64,000 nt of DNA from Trichinella spiralis (Eukaryota > Nematoda > Enoplea > Trichinellida > Trichinellidae). Shown in pieces: positions 12,307-24,000 of the stretch (position 1 is its first letter; the number at the start of each line of letters is the position of its first letter). The notes beneath the pieces are model-generated. The model did not search any database, was not told where the DNA came from, and saw only the letters and a list, made by a program, of their open reading frames with translations. Made by a program: the position numbers and the translations under genes. The stretch covers positions 16,826,560 to 16,890,559 of the forward strand of contig CM012954.1 of the NCBI GenBank assembly GCA_000181795.3, written 5' to 3'.

Positions 12307-13666
12307 TTAAACAATGAATTCAATTCCTTCGTATTTAACATGGCCAGGTATTTCAGTGTCATTCAGTATTATAACACCATTTGTATCAAATATGGTCAAA
12401 AAAGAAGTTACTTTGCCATCAATTTCTTCCGATTTAACAGCAACAATTAATTTATCCAATGTCTTTGGTATAAATTGAAAGGCAGAAAATCCCCGTGTTT
12501 CGCTTGGTTCGCCCAAATAAGTTGCACTGATGTGTTCAAAATTTTCCGAAGCTTGAAGCAGTACATTAGCAGCTAAATCGGAAAATAAATCAATTAAAAA
12601 ATAAAAAAAAATTTGAAAAAATTATTTCACCCCGACGTTCGTCTTCTTTTTCCGAATAAGGAAGTGGAGAAGCTCTTCGAGGTAGGAAGAACCATCTCTT
12701 CCATTGCTGTGACCATTGAACTGATTCGTGAATCATGTAACCTGCAAAACTTGCTTAGTATAACCATACAGCTTGAAGTATCAATTTCTGACAAATAAAT
12801 TCAAAACAACCTGGATATTCAATTCCAACAGCTGCACGCAATTTTATATATATATCCTTCCAAAAAATATGACGCACACGACTTTCACTGTCAATAATTT
12901 TAATCCACATAGGGTTGTCATTCATGTATTCACCACGTACTGATGTCCATTCTTTTCCTAAAAAAGCGAAATAATTGCTTTTTTAAAAAAAGCTTAATTC
13001 TGCCAATGCTCGACCAAAATTCTACCCACCAATCCCGCCTACATACAACATGCCATTTTTTACAGTCATCCATTCAGCTTTGAAACCTTTCGGCTGTTCA
13101 CCATCACCATCTGCCAATAGCAACCACGGGATTGGCAAAGTGAAGTTGACAATTTTATACAAAATGCCAGTACGATCGTCGACAGTTATAAGCTGGCCTT
13201 GGAAACGAGCCAGATCAGATAATTCCATGGCGCGTCCCTCCTGAGCTATACCACCTTTCAGTTCCTTCCTGACAGGGTCCCATTCCACTTGCAGGCAATG
13301 ACAATCACTGGCTAAAGAAAATCGTCCCAATTGTAAATAGCTTATCCAAACTTTATCTGATGCTTTGCTGTTGTGGTCCAAATCAGCTACAAGGACAATC
13401 GTATAATTTGTTATCGGTTCATCTGTTTTTGCATTTCCAACTTCGCAAACAGGCTTGTTGTCTCGGAAGAAAGAAAACACATCATTTAGCATACAGTACT
13501 GTAAAAAGTCTGTCAAAGGTACAGAAATAACCACTGCGAGAAAAACAACAAACGTATACCAACATGCAGAACGAAACCAGAAAAGAGTTGCTTTTAGAAA
13601 AGATACTTTACGTACCTTTTCTTTGTGTACTTTACGTATCGTACGATTTGACGATTCTGTTATCAT
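12307..13666 (-). CDS. Calcium-dependent nucleotidase (apyrase, CANT1 family), type II membrane form
   Basis: The product hydrolyses nucleoside diphosphates and triphosphates (in the family chiefly UDP and GDP) with Ca2+, in the Golgi/ER lumen or secreted. Four exons join in phase: 13666-13030, 12957-12811, 12741-12631 and 12572-12307, giving 386 residues (human CANT1 has about 400). A basic cytoplasmic tail is followed by one membrane span near residues 32-53, so the protein should be a type II signal-anchored enzyme. Family landmarks are [11 protein letters not shown] and [35 protein letters not shown], the YVGGIGKEWT junction across exons 1-2, and SEKEDERR before the last propeller strand. 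The first ATG of the open exon is used because the membrane span follows it. The next gene on the same strand is SRP14, over 2 kb upstream. Confidence 0.93.
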
Positions 13667-14700
13667 TTTATTTAAAATTCTAGAAAGAAAATAATTTCAT
13701 TATAGAACAATCTCAATGTGTACATATATCGTGAATATATATATATATATATGTATGCATATTCATGATGAATTAACTAACTGTTCAAGAAATCAAGCAA
13801 CAAGCTAAATAAAGAATGCCATACAAGCATTGGCTAAATGTTATATTCATGAACGACAACCTTTTCAAATAATAATTTATGCAAATTCTGTAACCTTCAT
13901 GAAATTTGTTTTAATTTTCACCTTCAATTTCTTTTACGTGTTTTCAAGTACATGTTAAACAAAATGAAAACCAAACGTGATCACTTTAATTTGAAAAACA
14001 TTTTAACATTTTATAATGTTAAATTTAAAGGTATTGAAAAGTGGAAGAAAATTCCATGTAAAAGTCCATACTTACCAAAAATAAAATTCGCATCATGAAA
14101 TACACTAAGTAGCAATACCGCCGACACTACTGGTCAGTGTTTAAAAACTAAAAAATACATTTTATACCATGTATGAATTTTGTTTGCTTGTTATACCTTA
14201 TCATACGCAAAAAGTAAACAAACTGAAAACATTTTATAAATGCGATAAGCATCTTGTACCATGTTCTATATTTCTTACTTACGTATGTGCACAATGAAAA
14301 TGTCCAATTGCTGTTTGGGAATTTACCCAAACAAACAATTCAAAAAGATTAATAATTAATGAATAATATTTATTCAAATATTATTTTCAGTTATTAGCAC
14401 TGAAATCAATTAATTCCAATTTCAAAAAATCGTCATCTGTCAACATGCAAAACTAATAACACCAAAATGAAAAATAAACGAGAGGAAAAAAAAAATTAAA
14501 ACTCTAAACTTGTTTATCTGAAAAAAAAGGTTTGCAAAGAATGCAGTAAGCTACGTGTCTTAAACATCAGGAAAATGTGACAGAAAAAACAATAAAACGT
14601 CAAAAGATAGAATTACGCTAATCTGTTTGGGAGAATTCAATCAAAAAACTAATAGACAATCGCAAACAGCTCTAATGTAATAAAAGCAACATCAAATTCA
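13667..14700. other. Intergenic AT-rich DNA
   Basis: No supported gene. A short (TA)n tract lies at about 13735-13752. The rest is AT-rich, without conserved coding segments. Confidence 0.6.
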
Positions 14701-14703
14701 AAA

Positions 14704-15582
14704 GTTACATTTCTGCGTCATCAGCTTCGATAACTTTATAGCTTTGTTCTTCAACATCTAAAAATTGAACAAAATGCAAATCTGCTCCCTGTACAAAAAA
14801 CCTGAAACTTCAAACAGCATCAACTTTAAATCAAAAATAGTGCACATACTGACTGACAATAAATGTGCATTTCCCAAATTGTAGCCCGAAAATAACTGAG
14901 TTCCAAAAAATTTTCCAGAAATTTCTACTGTATTCACTGACAAAAAGTACAATTAACAGTGGAACTGATAAAATGATGTTGACTAGCGAGAAACTAACTA
15001 ATTAATTACTTTTTCGAGTCGATATGCTTATTTAATTAAACACTGGATAATTATCATCAATAAGTTAAAAACAGGAAGTGTACTCTTGTTAAACTCGCTA
15101 TTGCTATTTATAAATTGAAGCAGTAATTGTCAACTACAACCACGTAATACGTTCAACCAAACAACCCTTGCAACAAATAGACTGCTTTTGTTTCAAAAGC
15201 AGCATCTTCACTCAAAATGTAAAGCATAAACTTGCGTAATTTATCGCAACTTGAAAAATATATCATTTTTCACAACAACCTGCTATTATCCGATACAGGA
15301 AAATAGAGCTTTCTCAACTGATTAATTAAATAATATACTTTTCCTTTTCTACAGCATTAAATAACAGCATAAGTTGAACTGAACTTCGTTTCAATTTGGC
15401 AAATAAATTTCGTTGTAAGTTGCAATAGCAAAAAAGGAAAAACAATCAATTCTTTAGCAAATAATTCACTGCACTTCATTTAGCCAATTTATAGAATTGG
15501 TTATTTTCAAAATCTGATTTAAAAATAAATAACACATAAACGAACACTTACTTTGCAAATTTAAGAGCGGCATATTCACAGC
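14704..15582 (-). other. Possible small unassigned gene (two exon candidates)
   Basis: A minus-strand segment at 14755-14704 follows a TTTTTAG acceptor. It reads DVEEQSYKVIEADDAEM and then a stop, which looks like a real C-terminal exon. About 800 bp upstream, 15582-15553 lies between a GCTTTAG acceptor and a consensus GTAAGT donor and contains an ATG frame, MPLLNLQ. The two are in compatible phase if joined directly, but further exons may lie between them. I recognise no family. Confidence 0.25.
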
Positions 15583-15871
15583 TAAAGCAATAAAGTATTA
15601 TGATAATCAGGTATTATAAAATTACAGTAACACAATACAACAATTTTTAATTGCTTTTCAATTTTGATGACATTCAACATAATGAAACGCAATACACAAG
15701 TCAGACAATGTCTGACAATTCGTGTAAATTCAAAAACAACAATGCAAAATCAAAAAAGTTTCGTTCGGCTTTCACATATGTGAGAATTTTAGTGATGTTC
15801 AATAAAAAAAAGATCTGCAAAGCATGCAAAATTGATTAATGCATTAATATTAATGAAACATTAGAAAATTT

Positions 15872-17007
15872 TTAATTGTCTTTTTTAATGACCCGAGCGC
15901 CAGTTTTTGCTGGAAAATGCCTCTTCTTCAAAGCATCCATTTTGCTTTTGAGAACGTTAAATAATGCTAACTGGAATCTGTTAACGTCTTTCTGATTCAC
16001 CTAAAATAAAATCACCTAAATGAATTATACAAAAATATTCGTGCTCAGCCAAATAGTCCGTTACAAATAATTACTAATGAAATAAAACTGAACAACTTAT
16101 TGACAACTTTAAAAAATTTAAAAGGTAATTCCTGTTAGAACACACACACACACACAACTTTCTTGTCATAGTTTCAATAATAACATTTTTCAATAGTTTC
16201 AAAAATGGTGGAATTATTATTTCAAAGCTTTACGATAATGAAATAAATACAAACAGACAATTAAAAATGAACAATTTTTCGCATACCAGAGCATTTGAAA
16301 GCATCAAAATATGATCGTACTGATAACATTTAAAAAAAATAATCTTCACTAATGCACCCTACTAATTGAAAAACAATGTGCAAATTCATAATAGCCGAAA
16401 AGTTGCAAACATGAAACTGTGAACTGTAAAAATGCGCGCTGTATCATAGCTTTGGATACACCTTTAATCAGAGATTTTGCTACATTCAGAAGCAAGCATT
16501 TCATTGCTATTAATTACAACTTGAAAGAATTCAATGAAACAAGCGCTCATCAATGAATTAATCATGAAATTAAAACCATTACCGTTGTAGAAATTTTTTC
16601 ATTTCGATATTTTGCACGAAAGAAACATTTGTAGTCAATATTTTCTTGACTTTTCGTAGCTGATGTACGTGGTTTCACTGCACCATCATCTCCAATTCAA
16701 AAATATCCTCATCAACACACTATACACGTTGGCTGGAAAAAATCTTGAATACTTACAGCGCTTCATCGTAATTACTACATTACCACCTGCTCTGCTTTTC
16801 ACATATAGCTTAGCTAGCTCCGTCAGAAACTAAAAATCCAAAATAAAATAAATTTAAAATTGAAAACCGTCTCTATTTGAAACAGAATATAAAAATAGAA
16901 TTATGCAAATGTTAAATGGTTGAAATTAAAATCAATATTGCATTTATAAAATATATTGTTAAAATTGCAGTATATTTGCTTACCGCGTCATTTTCCAGCA
17001 GCGTCAT
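15872..17007 (-). CDS. srp14: Signal recognition particle 14 kDa protein (SRP14)
   Basis: SRP14 forms the Alu-domain heterodimer with SRP9 on SRP RNA and delays translation elongation during targeting to the ER. Four small exons, each at most 129 bp, join in phase: 17007-16984 (24 bp, MTLLENDA), 16829-16757, 16689-16583 and 16000-15872. The product has 110 residues, the usual size for a core SRP14 without the long alanine tail of mammals. Diagnostic segments are FLTELAKLYVKSRAGG, ITMKRYDG and CFFRAKYRNEKISTT (compare LRATDGKKKISTV). Then come VNQKDVNRFQLALFNVLKSK and MDALKKR (compare EVNKFQMAYSNLLRANMDGLKKR). A basic tail ends the protein. No single exon is long enough to be noticed as an open frame, so the gene is easy to miss. 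Confidence 0.95.
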
Positions 17008-17684
17008 GATTAACAAAGGCTGCTGGTCACTACTTTCAAGTACAGTAAGTATTCTTTCACAAATTCAGGTTTGTTTTCTGCATAATATTAATAAAATTTT
17101 TTTGTTACAAAAAATTAATTTTTTGACAAATTTTATAATAAAAATTATAATAATTGCACAACTGCTCAACAGGTAATTTATTTTGGGGTGACAAATTAAA
17201 ACAGTGGATTATCATCATTAATGACTTTCGTCGAATTTTTAGCTTTCGTTCCAATTTTATTTTATTAGTTTCTATAATTATACAAACTCTGATGATGCTC
17301 TGCAAATCACATTATTCACTGAGCTACTTTAATGGAAAACACGCAGCTCTGTTCATTGATGTTTCTCAAACATAAATAAATAAATAAATAAATGTTTTGT
17401 TTTGGACATCTGATCATATTTCAAATCAGTTTAAAAATAATAATTTATTCTTTCCGTCATGCACAAAGTTGAACACGCATCACAACCTACAATACACACG
17501 ACGTTCAATTCATTTCAAATTTACGATTTTCAGCAACAAAGCAAGCAACCCACCACCTAACAAGCAGCAAATAATTTAAAAAAATAAACTGATTACATCA
17601 CACGTCTGACATTAGCGTACGTAAACAAAAAATCTAAAAAATAAATAAATAAAAAGAAATTCTTTGCAAATGCCGTTCAGTATT
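17008..17684. other. Intergenic between SRP14 and eIF5
   Basis: No exon seen. It holds a (TAAA)n run at about 17372-17392 and probably the 3' UTR of eIF5 next to 17685. Confidence 0.6.
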
Positions 17685-19589
17685 TTATATATCATCAATA
17701 TCAATATCGTCATTTTCATCGCCGGCATTGGAGTGCTGATTTAAATTTGCTTCAGTAGCTGCAGCAGCGGTTGATCTGTTCCTGTTATCATCGTAAACAA
17801 CCTAAAAGAATAAAAACAGCTTGCAAATTTAATTTTTAATTCAAAATCCAATTTATTTGTTCATTACTTCCACATCTGAATCTTCAGCATCGGATTCTTC
17901 TTCCGCGTCACGTAGCCAACGCAAAAATGGTTCTGCTTTGGCTAAAATTTCTTTCTTTTCCTCTTTGCTCACATACTTTTTGCTCGACTAAAAAAATTGA
18001 TTTTAAATATAAAAATTCCATTCTATTCATTCAAAAGAATGGTTGAAAAGTGAAAATCGCAACATATAATAATAATAATTAAACGTACTTTAGCACCCCA
18101 TTCTAAAATAACTTCTTCTTCCAAAATATCTTCATCATAGAAAGCTTTGAGAATGTGTGGAATTTTAGGCATCAGTTGCTTTTGAGCAACAAATGTTTGC
18201 TCAATCCCTCCAAGCAGATACCGTTGGGCTTTTTTGTTTTGGTATACAAAACGTAACAGTAAATTTCGATTCGGTTTGATCTGAGACAGCATTTTTTCGT
18301 TGAACAAAACGCGACAAAGCAAAAGCACAGCTTTGTCTTTAACATCAAGTCGATCAGCTTCCGCCACCACTGCTTTGACATCGTCCAATTTGTTAGCTGT
18401 TTGTAAATGCTGCTCGGAAAAAAAAGATAAGTAAACGAAAAACAACAATATGCTAATTTTGAAAAGACAAATTCGCAATTACCAAAAGATAATTGTAAAA
18501 CATGTCCAAGCGCTCTTCGATAGGCTTTTCTAAATCAGGATTAAAAGTCAGCAATGCCATTCCACCCTCGAGCTCTCTTTGTCGAGCTTCCATATCATCA
18601 GGATTGACTGCCCAGTCATCTTCGAAAGAGTCGTCTTCCTCGTTTTCATCCACAACGCCATTGGTTTCACCATTTTCAGCAGCAGTCCCATTCTCTGTCG
18701 AAGCACCGTCTTTTCCTTTTTTCAAGCGATTTCGCTTGCTACCTGGAACAACAGCACAAGAAAGAACAACGTCAGATTTCAGCATCATCATAACAATATA
18801 AACAACACTGGATACAAAAGCAGCTAATAGTAGCTGTTGATCAACGTTCACTGAGAGAAAACAAACAAATGAAAAAACGTTTGATGTAACACTTAAATAA
18901 ATAAATAAATAGGCAACAATTAAAATTCACCTGCGGCGGCTGTAGTGCTCTGGCATCCGGAGCTTTCTGGCTCAGGTGGATTTTTCAATATGAACGCTGT
19001 CAATTTGTGACGTGGATCGACAAGTGTTACATGACCACAAGCGCTGCACTGTAAAGTAATCTTCGCTCCTTTGACAATCTTTAAAATTAAAATTTCAAAT
19101 CAAAGAAAAACAAACAAAAAAGGTAAACAAACCAGTGTTGTTTCAGGGTTTTCGCATTGTTGACACAGAACGAATTTACGAATGAAGCCGTCCAGCAATT
19201 CTTGAAGTTTGTTCGCGTCGTGATCTCCGTTGACTATGTAACGTTCATTTTTCGTGTCAAATTGAGTCTGAGCTCCCAGTTCGCAACCAAAATATTTGGT
19301 CGTATCTGTTACAGTATGCAAAATAGAAGCGACTGCGTGTAACAAGTACAAAAACGGGCAAAAACATACACGTAGGCGGTCTGTGCAACGCTTTCGCAAT
19401 TTCTGGCATGTTCGCAATCACTGTTTTGATACCGTTACCTTTTCCTTCGACCTGAAATAGCGGTATGCACAGTTGAAAACTGGAAAACGGATCGCTCGTT
19501 GGACAAAAAAGAGAAACCTTCGCCAACAGCCTTGGCATCTTGTAGCGATAAAACGCGTCATCGACGTTTCTGTTGACGTTGATGGACAT
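17685..19589 (-). CDS. eif5: Eukaryotic translation initiation factor 5 (eIF5)
   Basis: eIF5 is the GTPase-activating protein for eIF2 in the 43S/48S complex and stimulates GTP hydrolysis at start-codon recognition. Eight exons join in phase: 19589-19518, 19451-19370, 19305-19133, 19078-18931, 18742-18483, 18409-18089, 17987-17868 and 17801-17685. They give 430 residues, close to human eIF5 (431). The N-terminal domain reads [20 protein letters not shown], then GIKTVIANM and [14 protein letters not shown]. The zinc finger uses C99, C102, C120 and C123. An acidic and Lys-rich linker leads to the HEAT-like W2/eIF5C domain ([53 protein letters not shown]). Aromatic/acidic boxes follow, and the protein ends DDIDIDDI, as in animals. 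The short 18-bp-spaced alternative splice sites were resolved by phase and by the conserved PPTYTTKYFG junction. Confidence 0.98.
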
Positions 19590-21055
19590 TTTAAACTGCT
19601 GCGATAATTCAGTAAATTTCTGCTTTTCGATGAATTCAAGCTTTCAAAATACAATTCATCCAATATTGTAAAGATGTGTTTCAAACCACTGCTGGTGTTC
19701 GTAAAACGAAGAGAAAACCAATCCACATTCCCTATCAAACTACGTTCTAAAAATCGAGTGTGCCAGGTGCAGAGTGCTTTCCTGTTCTTTAACCGAGATT
19801 TTCCTGAAAAACAAAACCAATAAACTGCATTACAATTCTCAGAAGACAAATTTAAATCGTTTTTTACAAAACATACTCAGCTGCCTTTGACAACAAGTCA
19901 TACAACAGGGTGGCCTGACAATTAAGGCTTGTATCATGCAATTATTCTCGACGACCGCCGACGGGCTAAGAGCAAGAAACGTTCGCCGAAAGCGGTTGAA
20001 AAACCAATATACAACGAGCTAAACTGAGCACAACTGATTTAAACAGAGTGTTCTAGCTCTACAACCAAGCACGACCTAGGACAACTCATGACATACAGTA
20101 TTCTAGGTAAAATAATACCTGCGTTTATTAAAGTAATTTTTGTATTAAATAAAATTTTTTCCACAAATTTATAATAATCATAATAAACAAAAATTATTCA
20201 TTATAACGTAATTTTAAAATTGTTTATGTATTTTTGAAAACAATATTAACTGATAATTAAGTTCAAAAACGAAAAGTAGACTAATTAATTGACTAGTACT
20301 GTAAAAGTAGAGAAAATGTTGAAACAGGTTTTCAAATACTTTTTTTCAATTGAAATTTTAAACTGACATTCATTTTATAAATTATAATTTATTTTTTTAA
20401 TATACACATTTATATTTGTTGTTTTTATATGTTTAAAATTTTCACAAGCAGTGCGTGGAATATTAAAAAAACTGATCGCAACGTTGCAAATTATTCATTA
20501 CCAGCAGCACTTGTTTATGAAAATTTAGAAGAAAGAAAATTAAAAAAGAAAAAACACGCAAATTCTGAACACCCATCGAATGTATTTTTATAGGTACGTC
20601 TTCACTTGATCTTCACTTGTTTGCTGTACAAAATGGACCTGCAAATCATTGCTAAATCAAAATAAATTCAGTGTTTATTTTTCTGACATGTTAAATGCAG
20701 GCAATGTTTTAGTGGTAAAATATTAACTCGGTAAATATTTTCTTTTCATTTGGTTTCCATAAATTATTTACAACACCACCAATCCGTTCGAAACTGTCGA
20801 ATATTTCAATTCGCTTGTAGCTGTGGAAAAATTTTTCAAAAGAAAATACATCTCTTTTTACACCGAAACATCGAATCCATTTTCAACTAGATAACAAACG
20901 AAGGAATAAACAAATAAACAAACAAACAAACAAAAAGATAAGAAGACAGTTAATCAGGCAGAGTTAACTTGTGCAAAGCAATTGCGCTAAGGCGTGCAAA
21001 ACGAAAATATGAAGAAGAGGTTCAGCATGGATTTCAAAAAAGGAAAGTTCTTTTT
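19590..21055. other. Intergenic: eIF5 upstream region and Mesh-like 3' region
   Basis: No further gene supported. Sequence just upstream of the eIF5 ATG (19590-19850) is open on the minus strand but lacks family similarity and is probably 5' UTR or promoter. From 20.1 to 20.9 kb the DNA is AT-rich and featureless. Confidence 0.55.
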
Positions 21056-24000
21056 TTACACTAATGTTTTCAATCCTATTGTAGGTGTAGCACTGTTGCG
21101 CGACGACGGCGTACTTCCGTCGCCTGTTGAAGGAAAAAAATTCATCCCCTGCTGACGGTGCTGCACCGCATTGTTCACCGGTCGCAAGCTATTGACTTGT
21201 GTAGGTGGGGCGTAGTCCATCGGATGCCCCGGACCAGGTGGAAAAACGATTGTCCGTTCTGAAGGCAATTTTTTCGTCGAAAGTGGCCTGAAAACGTCTA
21301 ATGCAGCTGAAGAAACTGATCAAACAATGCCAGCACATACTCTCCAGATCGATAGACATTGCGCACTCGTTTACGATCTCCAACTTTCACCAGCCAACAG
21401 CAGAAAAAAATTGCTCCAATAACAGCAATAATTAACAGTATTCCGAATATGATTGTCAAAATTTTCAACGTCGTTTCTAACTGCTTTGCTAAAAAAAAAC
21501 GTCAATTTATAGTAAATAATATTTTCGCATTTGCAGTTGAATTTTTCAACTCTCTCACATCTGCACCACGGTTGCCATCCTTGATTCCATCGTCCATCTT
21601 TGCAAGTATACTCGCCGGTACCTTTCAACCAATGGGTCGGATAACACTCGAACTGCACTTGATCACCTTCCAAATACAACTTTCCCGTAGCTGGATTAAT
21701 GATCAAATAATCCGGATATTCGACATTTATCGCACCACAGCTATTATCTTATAAAGTAAAATATGAAAATTTAAATGGAAAAGAAGGAACAATGGATTTT
21801 TCGTCAGCGTAACAAACTGTTTGTTAGTCAGTCGCTTACAGTATTGCATGCCTGCTTTACGAAGCTCAATTTGGTGAACGTATTCTTGTTTGGTCTGCAA
21901 TCCGATGATCATCTGCTTCAACTCAAATGAATCGTAGTTGCACTGATACATCTGCAAGCAACCGGCTTTGATGTTTTGCATTGCTTCGAAAGAGGGACAG
22001 TCGGGTTTGAAAAAGTAAGCTGAATCGCAGGATTCAAATCTTTTGTTAAATTCCCACGTAAACTGAGGTGAATGAGCTTCACTGTCGTAATACTGCGAAG
22101 CTGGAAAGACAGGGCCAATAAGTTCAGCTTCTGGCCAATCTCTGTGGTCACTAGTGACCAACGTGAACAAGTCGGCAAATTGCTCATTATTCACTTTCCC
22201 TTAAAAAATTAAATAACTCTCATAACGCTAAATATGATTAATGAAATATTTTTTTTTGAAAAATGCACAGTAAAACGTACAAGAGTTCGCAAATTCATAT
22301 GCTATTTCATCATCGCCAGGTGCTTGATATGTTCTTCTATCTGGACGCAAAAAGTCGTCCTTGTCTGTACCGGAGAACGTACCCGCCAAGCCGGCTACTG
22401 CATCGGCAAATTTCGCTTTATTATCCAGCGGATCTTGCATCTATTAATTCAATCCACAGCTCATCAATTTGATGCGACAATTGAATTTATTTTGGAAATA
22501 ATTTCAAAAATATTTACCAGTCGAAATTCAGGTGGAATCGATAAGAAAACATCCAAAAGTCCCATGGATTCTTCAAAAGCCAGCTGTCGCGTGATTTCCA
22601 TTGCATAACTTTCTCGAATGCGCACACCTATTCGAGAGTGTTCCAAAACAACGTACACTTCTGACTGGCCCTCTTTCCAATCGTTCACATAGACCGTAAC
22701 TCCTGTTCATTCAAAGTATTAATGCGTTGCGTTGAATATGCATACATCAAATGTATATAATAATTCTTCCCCGCATCAAATGATGATCCACTTGATTACA
22801 TGTTTTGCATGAAAAAGCTTGTCAATTGTTTACCTCTGAAACGTTGGGTTTTTATAGTGTCAAAGTAGCGTAATTCATCGTTGACGAGAATGTGAGTGCG
22901 ATATTTATAGCGACGTGTATCTTTGCGCAACAGAATCAGTACACGATCCGATTCCATGGCACTTCCTTCTTGAAGAGCTACACCAGTAACTACAGCCACA
23001 TCCAACGGTTTGACCAATCTTCCTTGATAAGTATCTCTGTGACCTGTGTGTTTTCAAAACTCGTCACCAAAATACGTTGCCAAAAATGGCGCTAATAAAC
23101 ATTTACCAAAGTCCACTGATCGATCTGGATAACGTTCCAAACGAATTTGAATTTGAACCTCCGGTGAAACTGCCCTATGATGATGGCCGCCGGCATGCTG
23201 TTTCGGTTTGTGCAAAAACATATAAATACCAGGCTGATTGAACGTGTAGTTGAATCGATCAAAAGTGACCACATGTCCAGCGCCCATGATGCTCGCTTAA
23301 AAATACATATATATAACTCGATGAATTATTGGTCAAATTCAGTTCAACACATTAAAAAAATCACATACCAATACCAGGAGGTTGATATTCTAGACAGCTG
23401 CTGCTCGGTCTACGCCAATAGAAGAATTGACAATGCTCCACTGACCATTTGCAACATGAAAAATATGGCAAAATATCGTGATAATAATGCGATAATGTCG
23501 GCAACTAAACAAACAAGCAATAAATTTAATGAAAAAAAACAAAATGAAAAAATAATAGCAACATCAGCAGCACTTACTTCAAATTGCTTTGTAAATGGAT
23601 AAGTACCAAATTCATAGGCGCGTTGTGGAAATCCTGGATTATAGGGATAATCGGGAACTTGTACCACAGTTTGATAGCTTGTATGCATCAAATAGCCATC
23701 ACGATCGTAACAGCAAACTTGACCATAGTGTGTTACATAGCTTCTGAAATAAACCATTTAGAAGATTTAGAAGCGTTTAAAGAAATTTCCAAAATTCTTC
23801 TCTACTCACCCTTCCACATTGTTCGTTGATAGGAAACATTCCTTGGCGCCGATGTAAACGTCGCAGTTCAAATTTCGAAAACGTTGAGAGCATCGTGGAT
23901 GAGGCATAAATCGTCCAATATCAATCAAAGCCTGCTCATAACGACACGGACAAGAGGAATTGGTTTCCGTATCACGGATGAAGTTCCACTGTTGACCATC

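Noticed and set aside
19418..19849. Minus-strand frame of 143 codons over the eIF5 start
   Set aside because: Its 3' part is eIF5 exon 1 and intron in another frame; the 5' part has no similarity and is likely UTR.
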